Assembly (NCBI GenBank): GCA_958349535.1
Contig: CATWDJ010000004.1
Location: forward strand, 1 to 64,000
Direction: 5' to 3'
DNA: 64,000 nt
Origin: Maccoyibacter sp900556645
GTDB lineage: Bacteria; Bacillota; Clostridia; Lachnospirales; Lachnospiraceae
The position numbers were made by a program, and so were the translations under genes. The number at the start of each line of letters is the position of its first letter. The first letter of the stretch is position 1. This document shows positions 27,742-36,988 of the stretch, piece by piece. The notes below the pieces were generated by a model. The model had not been told where the DNA came from. It saw only the letters and a list, made by a program, of their open reading frames with translations, and did no database searches.

Positions 27742-28263
27742 TCAAAAAAAGCAATTCATTTTTAGCAGCTTCAAAGCGGCTTCTCTTCCGCTTTCCTTCC
27801 ACAGATTTCTCCCGTGAGATAATCTGTCCGTCCCCGTTTCCTGTACCGGAATACTGAGGACAGCAACATTCTCCTTTTGCAAACGGTAAATTTTCTCCAA
27901 TTTTCTTTTGTTGACTTTTGGGTATTGATGAGAACTGTTGAACAGATATAAGATGTTTCCGGGAATTGTATGATGGGTCAGAAAATATTCCGTCAGCAGG
28001 TTTTCTTCCCGGGGCAGATTTATCACCGCGGTCTCCCCTTTTCTCAAAAGTTCTTCTACACAGTAATCCCAATTGCTTCCACAATCAATAAAAACCATGT
28101 CCCATCTCGCCTCCAGATGTGGATTCAACCGCAACAATGCCTTTTTGTAATTGTGCAGAACACGCACTTGAATTCCAAATTCCCAGCGACAGCTTTCTGC
28201 CACTCTCTGTATATTCTGTTCTGCTGCTTTATTGGGGAAAGGACTCCAAAATATGACCTTCAA
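27742..28263 (-). CDS. ParA/MinD-like protein apparently lacking the P-loop
   Basis: A 173-residue protein of uncertain family. It opens MKVIFWSPFPN, as do some clostridial MinD/ParA-like ATPases, but where these carry a GKGGxGKT-type P-loop it has PNKAAEQNIQRVAES. The middle reads WDMVFIDCGSNWDY, resembling the Walker-B/switch region, followed by AVINLPREENLLTEYF and LYLFNSSHQYPKVNKRKLEKIY. It looks like a shortened or degenerated deviant-Walker protein. An upstream -10/-35 was not identified. It precedes the CorC-like gene and is divergent from the LacI-like gene. Function unknown; the family assignment is tentative. Confidence 0.6.
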   Translation of the reverse strand: MKVIFWSPFPNKAAEQNIQRVAESCRWEFGIQVRVLHNYKKALLRLNPHLEARWDMVFIDCGSNWDYCVEELLRKGETAVINLPREENLLTEYFLTHHTIPGNILYLFNSSHQYPKVNKRKLEKIYRLQKENVAVLSIPVQETGTDRLSHGRNLWKESGREAALKLLKMNCFF

Positions 28264-28398
28264 TACTCCTCCTTGCCCGGAGGGATTAGTGTCTATTTGG
28301 AACAGAAAAATAAGAATGAATTCATCATACCTGTTTTTATGGAAAATGTAAATATTTTGTGATAATTTTCTTTTTGTTTTCCTTTTCCTTCCACTTCA

Positions 28399-28407
28399 TG
28401 CTATAAT
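28399..28407 (+). promoter_or_regulatory. Extended -10 promoter of the LacI-like gene
   Basis: TGCTATAAT is an extended -10 with perfect TATAAT at 28402-28407, 30 bases before the ATG. The -35 region is only T-rich, which extended -10 promoters tolerate. Confidence 0.6.
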
Positions 28408-28437
28408 AAAACAAATAATAGAAAAGGCGGTGATTCT

Positions 28438-29277
28438 ATGATATCTGAAACTTCGACACATACCATCGGGCTTATTTTGTCCAATGCAAAAAACAGCTTT
28501 ACCACGGCTCTAATGAACCTTTTTGAGGAAAAGCTGTCTCAGCGTGACTACCAGCTTTTAATCGGCCTCACCAACCATTCTATTGAAAAAGAACGATTTT
28601 ATTTGGAAACCTTTGGAAAAACCACTGACGGTATTTTTATTCTGTCCGATTCCAAAGACTACAAAGAACTGGCAGATGCTGTTCCAGCTTCCGTTCCTAC
28701 CATATTTTTGCATCGGGCACCTTCCGACTGCCAGCAGACGGCAATTCTGGAGAACGATTACTCTGCTACCTTTCAGGCAATCCTTTCCATAATACATTCC
28801 GGTCATCCGAAGGTTGCCTTAATCTGTCGAAATATCCAATTTTCCACCAACCGGGAGATTATCCGTGCCTATCAGACAGCCATGGATACTATGCCGGAGG
28901 GATTTCGCGAGGATTGGATTTTTGAATGTATCGATACCGAAGGGGACTATCTGGAAAATCTAATCGAAAAAGTGGTACAGAAAGGATGTACTGGATTCTT
29001 AGCCTCCTCCGTTGAGGTTACGGAGTGCTTGGCACCGTATTTGTACAATTACAATCATTCTCACGATACTTCACTTTTGCTAACCGGTTTTTCTACCGAA
29101 GGATTTAATTCTTTTCTGGCATCCTCTCTGGATACCGTTACCAGACCAGTAAAACGTATCGTGGATTTAGCCATCCAACAGATGTTTTATCAGTTAAGCC
29201 AGCCGAATCCGATTCACAACTCTTTTCATGTAAAAGGTGTCTTTCAGACTCGGGATAATAATTCTTTTCAAGGTTAA
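28438..29277 (+). CDS. LacI/GalR-type ligand-binding protein without a DNA-binding domain
   Basis: A 279-residue protein covering the periplasmic-binding-like effector domain of LacI regulators: TIGLILSNAKNSFTTALMNLFEEK at the start is preceded by only eight residues, where a LacI headpiece would occupy about 55. DGIFILSD, VPTIFLHRAP, GHPKVALICRN and TGFLASS follow the family pattern through to the C-terminus. It has a ribosome-binding site (AAAGGCGG) and its own promoter, so the missing helix-turn-helix is not a wrong start choice. No signal peptide is visible, so it is cytosolic. It may bind a sugar or partner protein; a regulatory role by direct DNA binding is unlikely. Confidence 0.75.
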   Translation: MISETSTHTIGLILSNAKNSFTTALMNLFEEKLSQRDYQLLIGLTNHSIEKERFYLETFGKTTDGIFILSDSKDYKELADAVPASVPTIFLHRAPSDCQQTAILENDYSATFQAILSIIHSGHPKVALICRNIQFSTNREIIRAYQTAMDTMPEGFREDWIFECIDTEGDYLENLIEKVVQKGCTGFLASSVEVTECLAPYLYNYNHSHDTSLLLTGFSTEGFNSFLASSLDTVTRPVKRIVDLAIQQMFYQLSQPNPIHNSFHVKGVFQTRDNNSFQG

Positions 29278-29309
29278 GGTAAAATCTGCAAATACATATA
29301 AAACAATAC

Positions 29310-29349
29310 AAGGGACTGCGACAAAAAAACTTTCTGTCACAGTCCCTTT
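29310..29349. terminator. Bidirectional terminator between the LacI-like gene and aspS
   Basis: Arms AAGGGACTGCGACA (29310-29323) and TGTCACAGTCCCTT (29335-29348) pair with one mismatch. The hairpin lies 20 bases before the aspS stop and 33 bases after the LacI-like stop, and would serve both convergent genes. Confidence 0.75.
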
Positions 29350-29368
29350 GATTATATTCGTTTTTCTT

Positions 29369-31159
29369 TTATTCCTCTTCCTCTGTGATTTCAATTCCCA
29401 GTTCTTCCAACTGTTTTACATCCACCACATCCGGTGCATTGGACATCAGACAGGACGCGTCTTTTACCTTCGGGAAGGCAATGACATCACGGATGGAATC
29501 ACACTGCATCATCAGCATTACCATACGATCCAGTCCATAGGCAAGTCCTGCATGAGGCGGTACTCCGTATTTGAATGCATCCAGTAGGAATCCAAACTGC
29601 TCATGTGCCTGCTCGTTGGTGAAGCCCAGCACCTCTAACATTTTTTCCTGAATATCATTCTGATGGATACGGACAGAACCTCCGCCCAGCTCAGTTCCGT
29701 TCAATACAATATCATAGGCTTTGGCACGAACTGCACCCGGGTCAGAATCAATCTTATCCCAATCCTCCTCCATCGGCATGGTAAACGGATGGTGCATTGC
29801 CATAAAGCGGTTTTCTTCCTCAGACCACTCCAACAATGGGAATTCCGTTACCCACAGGAAGTTATACTGATTCTTATCCAACAATTCCATCTGACGTGCC
29901 AGCTCCAAACGAAGTGCTCCCAGCACATCCCATACTACTTTATTTTTATCTGCGGCAAAGAGCAGTAAATCTCCCGGTTCGCCCTGCATCTTTTCTGCCA
30001 ATGCCTGTAATTCTTCTTCCGTCATGAATTTTGCAAAGGAAGATTTGTAGGTTCCATCTTCGTTGATTGCCATATATGCCAATCCCTTTGCTCCATAACC
30101 CTTTGCAAATTCCACCAGCTTATCTATTTTCTTTCTCGGCATGCTGCCCTGACCCTTGGCATTGATACCACGAACAGAACCGCCGTTTTCCAAAGCTCCG
30201 GTAAAGACCCCAAAGCCACAGCCTGCCACAACATCTGACACATTCACAAGCTCCATTCCAAAACGGGTATCCGGCTTATCAGAACCGAAACGGTCCATTG
30301 CCTCCTGCCATGTCATTCTCGGAATCGGCAGTGGCACCTCCACGCCGACGGCCTCCTTGAACACATAGGCCAGTAGACGCTCATTTACATCAATGACATC
30401 ATCCACATCTACGAAGGACAGCTCCATATCCGCCTGTGTAAACTCCGGCTGTCTGTCTGCTCTTAAATCCTCATCCCGGAAACATCTGGCAATCTGGAAA
30501 TAACGGTCATAGCCGGAACACATCAGCAACTGTTTATAAAGCTGCGGAGACTGTGGAAGTGCATAGAAGCATCCGTGATGCACACGGCTTGGCACCAGAT
30601 AATCTCTGGCTCCCTCCGGTGTGGATTTCATCAAAATCGGTGTCTCTATCTCCAAAAATCCTTCTTTTTCCATAAAATTGCGAAGCAGCATGGATACCTT
30701 ACTCTTCATCATCAAATTTCGCTGTAAGTCCGGTCTTCTCAAATCCAGATAACGGTATTTCAACCGCATCTCTTCCTTGGTTTGGCAATTCTCTTCGATT
30801 GGGAAAGGCGGTGTCTCTGCCTCGGATAACACCCGGATATCCTCTGCTATAATTTCGATATCTCCCGTCTTTAAACTCTCGTTTACTGCCGCACTTCTCT
30901 TCTGCACCTTACCGGTTACTGCAATTACAAACTCACTTCTTAGGCTTCCCGCCTTTTCAAAGCCTTCGCTTCCCACCTGCGGCTCGTCAAAGACAATCTG
31001 CAAAATCCCGCTTCTGTCTCTTAAATCCACAAAAATCAAACTTCCCAGATTTCTTCTTTTCTGTACCCAGCCCATAACGGTAACAGTTTCGCCAATATTC
31101 TGACCTGACACCTCCGTACATCTGTGGGTTCTATGCAGTCCTTTCATAGATTCTGCCAT
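29369..31159 (-). CDS. aspS: Aspartyl-tRNA synthetase
   Basis: A 596-residue bacterial-type class II synthetase: N-terminal OB-fold (VMGWVQKRRNLGSLIFVDLRDRSG), motif 2 FQIARCFRDEDLRADRQPEFTQ, bacterial insertion (GAD) domain in the middle, and motif 3 GLAYGLDRMVML near the C-terminus. The ATG at 31159 is preferred, with AGGAGG 9 bases before; a TTG at 31165 is too close to that site. It charges tRNA-Asp; whether it also charges tRNA-Asn is not predictable. It follows hisS by 24 bases as the last gene of rel-MBL-hemZ-hisS-aspS. Confidence 0.97.
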   Translation of the reverse strand: MAESMKGLHRTHRCTEVSGQNIGETVTVMGWVQKRRNLGSLIFVDLRDRSGILQIVFDEPQVGSEGFEKAGSLRSEFVIAVTGKVQKRSAAVNESLKTGDIEIIAEDIRVLSEAETPPFPIEENCQTKEEMRLKYRYLDLRRPDLQRNLMMKSKVSMLLRNFMEKEGFLEIETPILMKSTPEGARDYLVPSRVHHGCFYALPQSPQLYKQLLMCSGYDRYFQIARCFRDEDLRADRQPEFTQADMELSFVDVDDVIDVNERLLAYVFKEAVGVEVPLPIPRMTWQEAMDRFGSDKPDTRFGMELVNVSDVVAGCGFGVFTGALENGGSVRGINAKGQGSMPRKKIDKLVEFAKGYGAKGLAYMAINEDGTYKSSFAKFMTEEELQALAEKMQGEPGDLLLFAADKNKVVWDVLGALRLELARQMELLDKNQYNFLWVTEFPLLEWSEEENRFMAMHHPFTMPMEEDWDKIDSDPGAVRAKAYDIVLNGTELGGGSVRIHQNDIQEKMLEVLGFTNEQAHEQFGFLLDAFKYGVPPHAGLAYGLDRMVMLMMQCDSIRDVIAFPKVKDASCLMSNAPDVVDVKQLEELGIEITEEEE

Positions 31160-31183
31160 TTTCAAATTCCTCCTGACTTTCCC

Positions 31184-32434
31184 TTAGCGGTTAAAAAACT
31201 CTACAATCTCTTCGTAGCCTTCATTCTTTAACTGCTCCTTCTGAAATTTTTTATTTTTATTCATACGGCTTACCAGCACCTGCTGTCCCGCCTTTCTCTC
31301 CTCTTGTGCCTGCTTCATTACCTCGCAGAGCTTCTCTTGGGAATATCCCTTTTCTATCAGATATGCCTTCTTTTTCGGCTGTGTCGGTATCTGGAATCCG
31401 TTCTCTAACAATAACAGAACGATTCGCTCAAATCCAATGGAAAATCCGCACGCCGGAACATCATTTCCCGTAAACTTACCTACCATTTTATCGTAACGTC
31501 CGCCACCGCCGCAGCTTCCGCCGAATTCCGGTATGGCAATCTCAAAAATAGTTCCTGTATAATAGGACATTCCTCTTACCAGAGTCGGGTCAAATACCAT
31601 CTCAAAATCTGCTTCTTTTACTGCCTCTACGCTGGAAATAATCTCTGTCAGGCTCTGGGAAACCTCTTCCTCCAACACATCCTTTAGGGTTTCTGCCAGA
31701 TACGCCAGTCCGTTTTCTGCTGTTTCCATTCCCTTGAACAAGCCCAGATATTTTTCCACAGACTCCTTGGCATACCCTTCTTTTTCCAATTCCTCTGCCA
31801 CACCGTCCAGACCGATTTTATCCATTTTGTCCAAAATGATAAATACAGTATCATAATCTTCTTCGGCAAATCCGCTGTAGGCTGCCATTGCCTTTAAGAT
31901 TCTTCGCTCATTGATACGAATCTGGAAATTCTTAAATCCCAGTTTTCCCAATGTGGTTGTGGTTGCCAGAATCAGCTCAATCTCTGCCAGATTGCTTGGC
32001 TCTCCTAAAATATCAATGTCACACTGCATGAACTGACGGTAACGTCCTCTCTGTGGACGGTCTGCCCGCCATACATTTCCCATCTGCAATGCCTTAAAAG
32101 GTGCCGGAAGCTGATTTGCATTGTTGGAATAGTAACGTACCAAAGGTACGGTCAAATCATAGCGTAACCCCATATCCACCACATCAGAATCAGTCTTTGC
32201 CGTCTCCAGATTCAGCTTTTCTCCTCGTTTCAATACCTTAAAAATTAATTTTTCATTCTCGCCGCCCTGCTTATTGCTCAGATTTCCGATATCCTCCATA
32301 CATGGTGTCTCTATGGAAGTAAATCCGAACTTTCCGTAAGTCTCCTTGATGACGCTGATGACATAGTCACGAATCTGCATCTCCTGCGGGAGAATATCTT
32401 TCATACCGGTTACCGGCTTCTTTTTTAATGCCAT
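31184..32434 (-). CDS. hisS: Histidyl-tRNA synthetase
   Basis: A 416-residue class II synthetase. Motif 1 lies around GMKDILPQEMQIRDYV, motif 2 QMGNVWRADRPQRGRYRQFMQCDID, the histidine-A signature VRGMSYYTGTIFEI, and motif 3 ACGFSIGFERIVLLL. A C-terminal anticodon-binding domain follows. GGAGG is just before the ATG, which lies inside the last codons of hemZ (10-base overlap), so no T-box leader is possible in front of hisS here, unlike many Firmicutes. Expression is therefore tied to the rel operon promoter. Confidence 0.97.
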   Translation of the reverse strand: MALKKKPVTGMKDILPQEMQIRDYVISVIKETYGKFGFTSIETPCMEDIGNLSNKQGGENEKLIFKVLKRGEKLNLETAKTDSDVVDMGLRYDLTVPLVRYYSNNANQLPAPFKALQMGNVWRADRPQRGRYRQFMQCDIDILGEPSNLAEIELILATTTTLGKLGFKNFQIRINERRILKAMAAYSGFAEEDYDTVFIILDKMDKIGLDGVAEELEKEGYAKESVEKYLGLFKGMETAENGLAYLAETLKDVLEEEVSQSLTEIISSVEAVKEADFEMVFDPTLVRGMSYYTGTIFEIAIPEFGGSCGGGGRYDKMVGKFTGNDVPACGFSIGFERIVLLLLENGFQIPTQPKKKAYLIEKGYSQEKLCEVMKQAQEERKAGQQVLVSRMNKNKKFQKEQLKNEGYEEIVEFFNR

Positions 32435-33906
32435 TGTAATTCCTCCATCTTCTTCCTTTTTCTATCAATCATTTCATCGATTCTCGACAAATAGTTGGCA
32501 ACGTCTTTTACATTCTCCACCCGCTCCATCCGGGTTGCATGGTCAAAGACAAACTTGGTAGTGGCTCCTGCTCCCAATGCCATAATAGTCTGTTTTTCCT
32601 CCATGATAAGAATGTTGTAAATTCCGGCTTTTCCCGGTTTGGCATAGCCTACATTTTCAAAATTACCTGCCATATTTTTCTGTCGGTACAGATAGTAAGG
32701 TTCCAGCCCCATATCCCTGCAATACTCTGCGGTTAAGGCTATGTTTTCCCATGTATTTTCCATTTTCAGGTCTTTATAATCCTCTTTGAACATATTCAGC
32801 CGTGCCGCCCGCTTGATGGCAAGGGAATGTACCGTAATATTGTCCGGCTCCAATTCCTTTAATATCTCCATGGTTCTTCGCACATCCTCCAGCGTTTCCT
32901 GGGGCAGTCCCATAATCAAATCCATATTGATATTGTCAAAGCCCAGCTCTCTCGCCAGCTTGTAGCTGTCTATGGTCTGCTCCACCGTATGGTGTCTGCC
33001 GATGATGTCTAAGGTCTCCTGCTTCATGGTCTGAGGATTGATGGAAACTCTGGATATATCATGCTTCCTCAACACCTCCAGTTTTTCCCGGGTAATACTG
33101 TCCGGTCTTCCCGCCTCCACCGTAAATTCCAACAGATGGGATAAATCAAAACTAGATTTTATTTTTCCAATTAATCTGTCCAACTGCTGCGGTGACAGCG
33201 TGGTTGGAGTTCCCCCTCCGATATAAATGGTGTTTAAGTGTTTTTCCTTAAAGCTCTCTGCGGTAAAGGCAATCTCTTTTTCCAAAGCATCCAGATAATG
33301 GTCCACCTCTTTTTCCCAGCGGGACAAAGGATAAGAAGTAAAGGAACAATACAGGCAGGTGCTTGGACAGAACGGAATCCCCACATAGAGACTGTATCCC
33401 TTTTCATAGTCCAATTGTTTCAACAGATTCAGTTCCCGTTTGGCAATCTCAATGCTGAGGTCTGTCTTTTCCCTGCTGCAATTATAGGTCTGTTCCATGT
33501 ATTGCCGGATTTCTGCCTCTGTTTTTCCCTCTTCCAACATTCCCATAGGAATCTTTGTGGGACGGATACCCGTTAAGGTTCCCCATGGCAACGTCTGTCC
33601 GGTATACTCTGATAACATCTGATACATGGCTCGTTTCAGCCGGTTTTTGGTCTCCGTACGGTCTGAAAAATCCACGGGACACCGGGCAGACATGGGTCTT
33701 TTTCCACCTTCCATGTCCATCTTAATGATTTGTTCCTCTTCGTCAAAAAGAACCTCCATATGAAATAACGGAGCTTCTTCCTGTTCCAACTCTGCAATCT
33801 TTTCTGCATCGGCAAAAACCTTTACATCCTCTTTTGGAAAAAAAGCTTTTACCAGAGAATGGATATCATATTCAAAATTTGCTTGGTTTAAACTTACTGT
33901 AATCAT
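32425..33906 (-). CDS. hemZ: HemZ-type radical SAM protein (coproporphyrinogen dehydrogenase-like)
   Basis: A 493-residue radical SAM enzyme. The [4Fe-4S] motif is CPSTCLYCSF (Cys-x3-Cys-x2-Cys), followed by IYIGGGTPTTLS and VEAGRPDSI, typical of the HemN/HemZ/HemW group. The N-terminal extension and strings such as TGIRPTKIPMGMLEEGK match clostridial and bacillar HemZ. HemZ is annotated as an oxygen-independent coproporphyrinogen oxidase, but the activity is poorly supported in organisms without haem genes, and none are seen here. The ATG at 33906 is chosen because it follows the stop of the MBL gene; an in-frame codon at 33945 overlaps it. Confidence 0.85.
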   Translation of the reverse strand: MITVSLNQANFEYDIHSLVKAFFPKEDVKVFADAEKIAELEQEEAPLFHMEVLFDEEEQIIKMDMEGGKRPMSARCPVDFSDRTETKNRLKRAMYQMLSEYTGQTLPWGTLTGIRPTKIPMGMLEEGKTEAEIRQYMEQTYNCSREKTDLSIEIAKRELNLLKQLDYEKGYSLYVGIPFCPSTCLYCSFTSYPLSRWEKEVDHYLDALEKEIAFTAESFKEKHLNTIYIGGGTPTTLSPQQLDRLIGKIKSSFDLSHLLEFTVEAGRPDSITREKLEVLRKHDISRVSINPQTMKQETLDIIGRHHTVEQTIDSYKLARELGFDNINMDLIMGLPQETLEDVRRTMEILKELEPDNITVHSLAIKRAARLNMFKEDYKDLKMENTWENIALTAEYCRDMGLEPYYLYRQKNMAGNFENVGYAKPGKAGIYNILIMEEKQTIMALGAGATTKFVFDHATRMERVENVKDVANYLSRIDEMIDRKRKKMEELQWH

Positions 33907-33916
33907 ATATCTCTTT

Positions 33917-34546
33917 CTACAAAAACGGATTGTACTGTCTCTCAATTCCGATTCTGGTCATATCCTCATGTCCGGTATAAACCACCGTATCATCCGGCAG
34001 CGGCATCAGTTTTTCTTTGATGGAACGAATTAGAGTAGAGGCACTGCCCTCCGGGAAATCCGTTCTTCCCACTGACTGGCAAAACAAAGTATCCCCGGAA
34101 AAAAGAACCTTTTCTTTTTCCAGATAATAGCACACGCCTCCCACCGTATGTCCCGGTGTATGAAGCACTTGAATTTCAAAGCCTGCTAATCTTAAAATGT
34201 CGCCATCTTTCACAAATCTGTCTGCATAAAAGGCGACCTCGTAGCCCAGCATCCCCGAAAGATTAATTCGCGGTGTTGTAAGGGTCCGTTTTTCTTCCTC
34301 ATGGGCATAAATCTGAATCTGATAATGCTCCGCCAGTTCCTTGGCTGCCATGGCATGATCGAAATGCCCATGGGTCAAAAGGATTGCCACCGGTTTTACC
34401 CCGTCCTGCTGCAATCGGCTGATAATCCGCTCCGCACAATCTCCCGGGTCTACAATCAATGCTTCCTTCGTTTCTATATTTTCTGCCAGATAACAATTCG
34501 TCGCAACTGGCCCTACCACCAGATGCTTTACCTCTAATTCTGCCAT
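33917..34546 (-). CDS. Metallo-beta-lactamase-fold hydrolase (glyoxalase II-like)
   Basis: A 209-residue protein with the MBL metal signature THGHFDH at about 59-65, further ligands at HTPGHTVGG and SGDTLF, and a final GHE near the C-terminus. The short single-domain form resembles YcbL/YqgX rather than full glyoxalase II, which has an extra helical domain. It probably hydrolyses a thioester or related substrate in the cytosol. It sits 14 bases downstream of rel and 10 bases upstream of hemZ, as in many clostridia. Confidence 0.88.
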   Translation of the reverse strand: MAELEVKHLVVGPVATNCYLAENIETKEALIVDPGDCAERIISRLQQDGVKPVAILLTHGHFDHAMAAKELAEHYQIQIYAHEEEKRTLTTPRINLSGMLGYEVAFYADRFVKDGDILRLAGFEIQVLHTPGHTVGGVCYYLEKEKVLFSGDTLFCQSVGRTDFPEGSASTLIRSIKEKLMPLPDDTVVYTGHEDMTRIGIERQYNPFL

Positions 34547-34560
34547 GTTCTCTCCTTCTA

Positions 34561-36864
34561 CTAACCTGTTGTTCTCTCTATATCAATAACACCTTCCACC
34601 TGTCTGATTTTATCAATCAGGCTTAACAGCTCTGTCTTACCCTTTGTGCTGAAGGAAAGTGCTATGGTTGCAATTCCCTGTTTGCTGGTTTTGGAATTGA
34701 TGGCATTGATGTCAATACCCCGTTCCGTAAAGATTCGGGTGATGTCCACCAACAGACCGGTTCTGTTGTTTCCGAATATTTTAATCTCCGCCAGATAAAG
34801 TCCGTTACTTCCCTCATTGGCACCGTGCTGCCATTCTGCATCAATAAGCCTTGCCCGGTCTATATCCGACAGATTCATAATATTGATACAGTCTGTCCGG
34901 TGAATGGACACACCTCTTCCTCTGGTAACAAAACCGACAATTTCATCTCCCGGCACCGGACTGCAGCATTTGGAAAAGTGGACTGCCACATCATACAAGC
35001 CTTTTACCACAATACCGCTCTTGGATTTCGGCTGAATCATTTTGGCCGTGGATTCCTGTACATTCTCTAAAACATCTTTATCTGTTACCGGAACCACATG
35101 ATCCTTTTTGTACTCTTCCAGCATCTTATTGACGACCTGGCCCTCTTTCAGACCGCCGTGTCCTACACTTGCCAAAGCAGAATCCCAATCATGGAATCCA
35201 TATTTTCTCAAAATCTTACTCTGATACTCCGGCTTGTTAATATCCGCCAGCTCAATACCTTTCATCTTACAGTATTGAGCTATCAGCTCTTTTCCTTTTG
35301 CAATATTCTCTTCCTTAAATTCGCTGCGGAACCATTGGTTGATTTTATTTTTCGCCTGTGTACTCTTAACAATATTTAACCAGTCACGGCTTGGTCCGTG
35401 GGAATTCTGGGAGGTAATAATCTCAATTCGGTCTCCGTTTTGTATCCGGTAATCAATGGTTACCAGCTTTCCGTTGACCTTGGCACCGATCATTTTATTC
35501 CCCACTGCGGAATGGATAGAATAAGCAAAGTCAATCGGTGTGGAACCTGTCGGAAGATTCTTTACATCTCCAGACGGCGTAAAACAGAATACCGTATCAG
35601 AGAACAAATCCAAATCACTCTTTAACAAGCTCATAAATTCCCGGTTATCGGACATATCCTTCTGCCATTCCAGAATCTGACGTAACCAGCTCAACTTCTC
35701 TTCTTCCTGATTTTCCACATTATTGCCGTTGGATGCCTCTTTGTATTTCCAGTGGGCGGCAATACCATATTCCGAGGTCCTATGCATTTCATAGGTACGA
35801 ATCTGTATCTCAAAAGGCTGTCCATCCGGTCCAATCAAGGTAGTGTGCAAGGACTGGTACATATTCGGTTTCGGCATGGCAATATAATCCTTAAATCGTC
35901 CCGGTATCGGTTTATACATTTCATGGATGACACCTAACGCCGCATAACAATCTTTCACATCTTCCACGATAATACGGATGGCAAACAGATCATATATCTG
36001 ATCCAAGGTTTTATCTTGGTTTACCATCTTTTTATAAATACTGAAGAAATGCTTTGCTCTTCCGTCAATCTCTGCCTGAATTCCCGCATTTTCAATGTGG
36101 TGACGCACTTCTTCCACCAATTTCTGCACATATTCGTCTCTGACACTTTTCCGAAGGGCAATCTTCTCCACCAAATCATAATATGCTTCCGGCTCCAAAT
36201 ATTTCAAAGACAAGTCCTCTAACTCAATCTTAATCTTGGAAATACCAAGTCTTTGAGCAATGGGAGCATAGATGTCCATCGTCTCTCTTGCCTTTTCTTT
36301 CTGTTTTTCCGGAGACATATACTTCAACGTACGCATATTGTGAAGCCGGTCTGCCAGTTTTATCAAAATGACACGAATATCATTTGCCATTGCCAAAAAC
36401 ATTTTACGGAGATTTTCCGCCTGCTTCTCTATCTTATCCGCATCATAGGAGAGCTGTTCTAACTTGGTCACTCCATCCACCAACAGAGCTACATCGGGAT
36501 TGAACTCCCGGGCAATCTCCTCTTCTGTCATAACTGTATCTTCCACCACATCATGAAGAAGTCCAGCCACAATGGTCTCCTTATCCAGCTCCAGCTCTGC
36601 CAAAATAATTGCCACACAAAGGGGATGAATAATATAAGGTTCCCCGGATTTACGAACCTGCCCCTCATGAAAATCCTTTGCAATGCCATAAGCTTTCTCA
36701 ATCAGAGTTATGTCTGTAGATGGATGATATTTTCTCACACTGGCAATCAGTTCCTGATACAAGCTTTCAGGACTGACAAATTCTTCCATTCTTTTCAGCT
36801 TTACATCCTGCGAAAAGACTTCTTTTTCCATTTCTTCCAATTCTTTGCTTCTGATATCAGCCAT
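34561..36864 (-). CDS. rel: Bifunctional (p)ppGpp synthetase/hydrolase Rel
   Basis: A 767-residue long RSH protein. The hydrolase HD domain is intact (His104-Asp105 in GLLHDVVED, with EPYIIHP before it), the synthetase domain has RFKDYIAMPKPNMYQSLHTT, then TGS (GDVKNLPTGSTPIDFAYSIHSAVG), a zinc-finger/helical part (HFSKCCSPVPGDEI) and a C-terminal ACT domain. Both catalytic sites look complete, so it should make and degrade the alarmone in response to uncharged tRNA on the ribosome. It leads an operon with two aminoacyl-tRNA synthetases. A good promoter lies upstream at 36957-36985. Confidence 0.97.
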   Translation of the reverse strand: MADIRSKELEEMEKEVFSQDVKLKRMEEFVSPESLYQELIASVRKYHPSTDITLIEKAYGIAKDFHEGQVRKSGEPYIIHPLCVAIILAELELDKETIVAGLLHDVVEDTVMTEEEIAREFNPDVALLVDGVTKLEQLSYDADKIEKQAENLRKMFLAMANDIRVILIKLADRLHNMRTLKYMSPEKQKEKARETMDIYAPIAQRLGISKIKIELEDLSLKYLEPEAYYDLVEKIALRKSVRDEYVQKLVEEVRHHIENAGIQAEIDGRAKHFFSIYKKMVNQDKTLDQIYDLFAIRIIVEDVKDCYAALGVIHEMYKPIPGRFKDYIAMPKPNMYQSLHTTLIGPDGQPFEIQIRTYEMHRTSEYGIAAHWKYKEASNGNNVENQEEEKLSWLRQILEWQKDMSDNREFMSLLKSDLDLFSDTVFCFTPSGDVKNLPTGSTPIDFAYSIHSAVGNKMIGAKVNGKLVTIDYRIQNGDRIEIITSQNSHGPSRDWLNIVKSTQAKNKINQWFRSEFKEENIAKGKELIAQYCKMKGIELADINKPEYQSKILRKYGFHDWDSALASVGHGGLKEGQVVNKMLEEYKKDHVVPVTDKDVLENVQESTAKMIQPKSKSGIVVKGLYDVAVHFSKCCSPVPGDEIVGFVTRGRGVSIHRTDCINIMNLSDIDRARLIDAEWQHGANEGSNGLYLAEIKIFGNNRTGLLVDITRIFTERGIDINAINSKTSKQGIATIALSFSTKGKTELLSLIDKIRQVEGVIDIERTTG

Positions 36865-36956
36865 CTAATCACCACTTTTCTTTTCATTTTCTCTTCCACA
36901 AATATCCCTTATCTATCATCTGACAAGCCTATTTGTGCTAGTATATATAATCATAA

Positions 36957-36985
36957 ATTATAATCAAAAACTGACAAAAAAGCAA
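36957..36985 (-). promoter_or_regulatory. Promoter of the rel operon
   Basis: Minus-strand TTGCTT and TATAAT are 17 bases apart, directly after the stop of the upstream HAD/GNAT gene. A second overlapping candidate (TTGATT, 16 bases, TATACT) lies slightly downstream. The leader is about 90 bases. Confidence 0.6.
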
Positions 36986-36988
36986 TGT

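Noticed and set aside
27671..28084. Second minus-strand frame overlapping the ParA-like gene
   Set aside because: Overlaps both the ParA-like gene and the start of the CorC-like gene, with many Lys/Arg/Ser codons and no ribosome site; the 27742-28263 frame has better protein character.
31160..32480. T-box riboswitch for hisS or aspS
   Set aside because: Both genes start within a few bases of the preceding coding sequence, leaving no leader.
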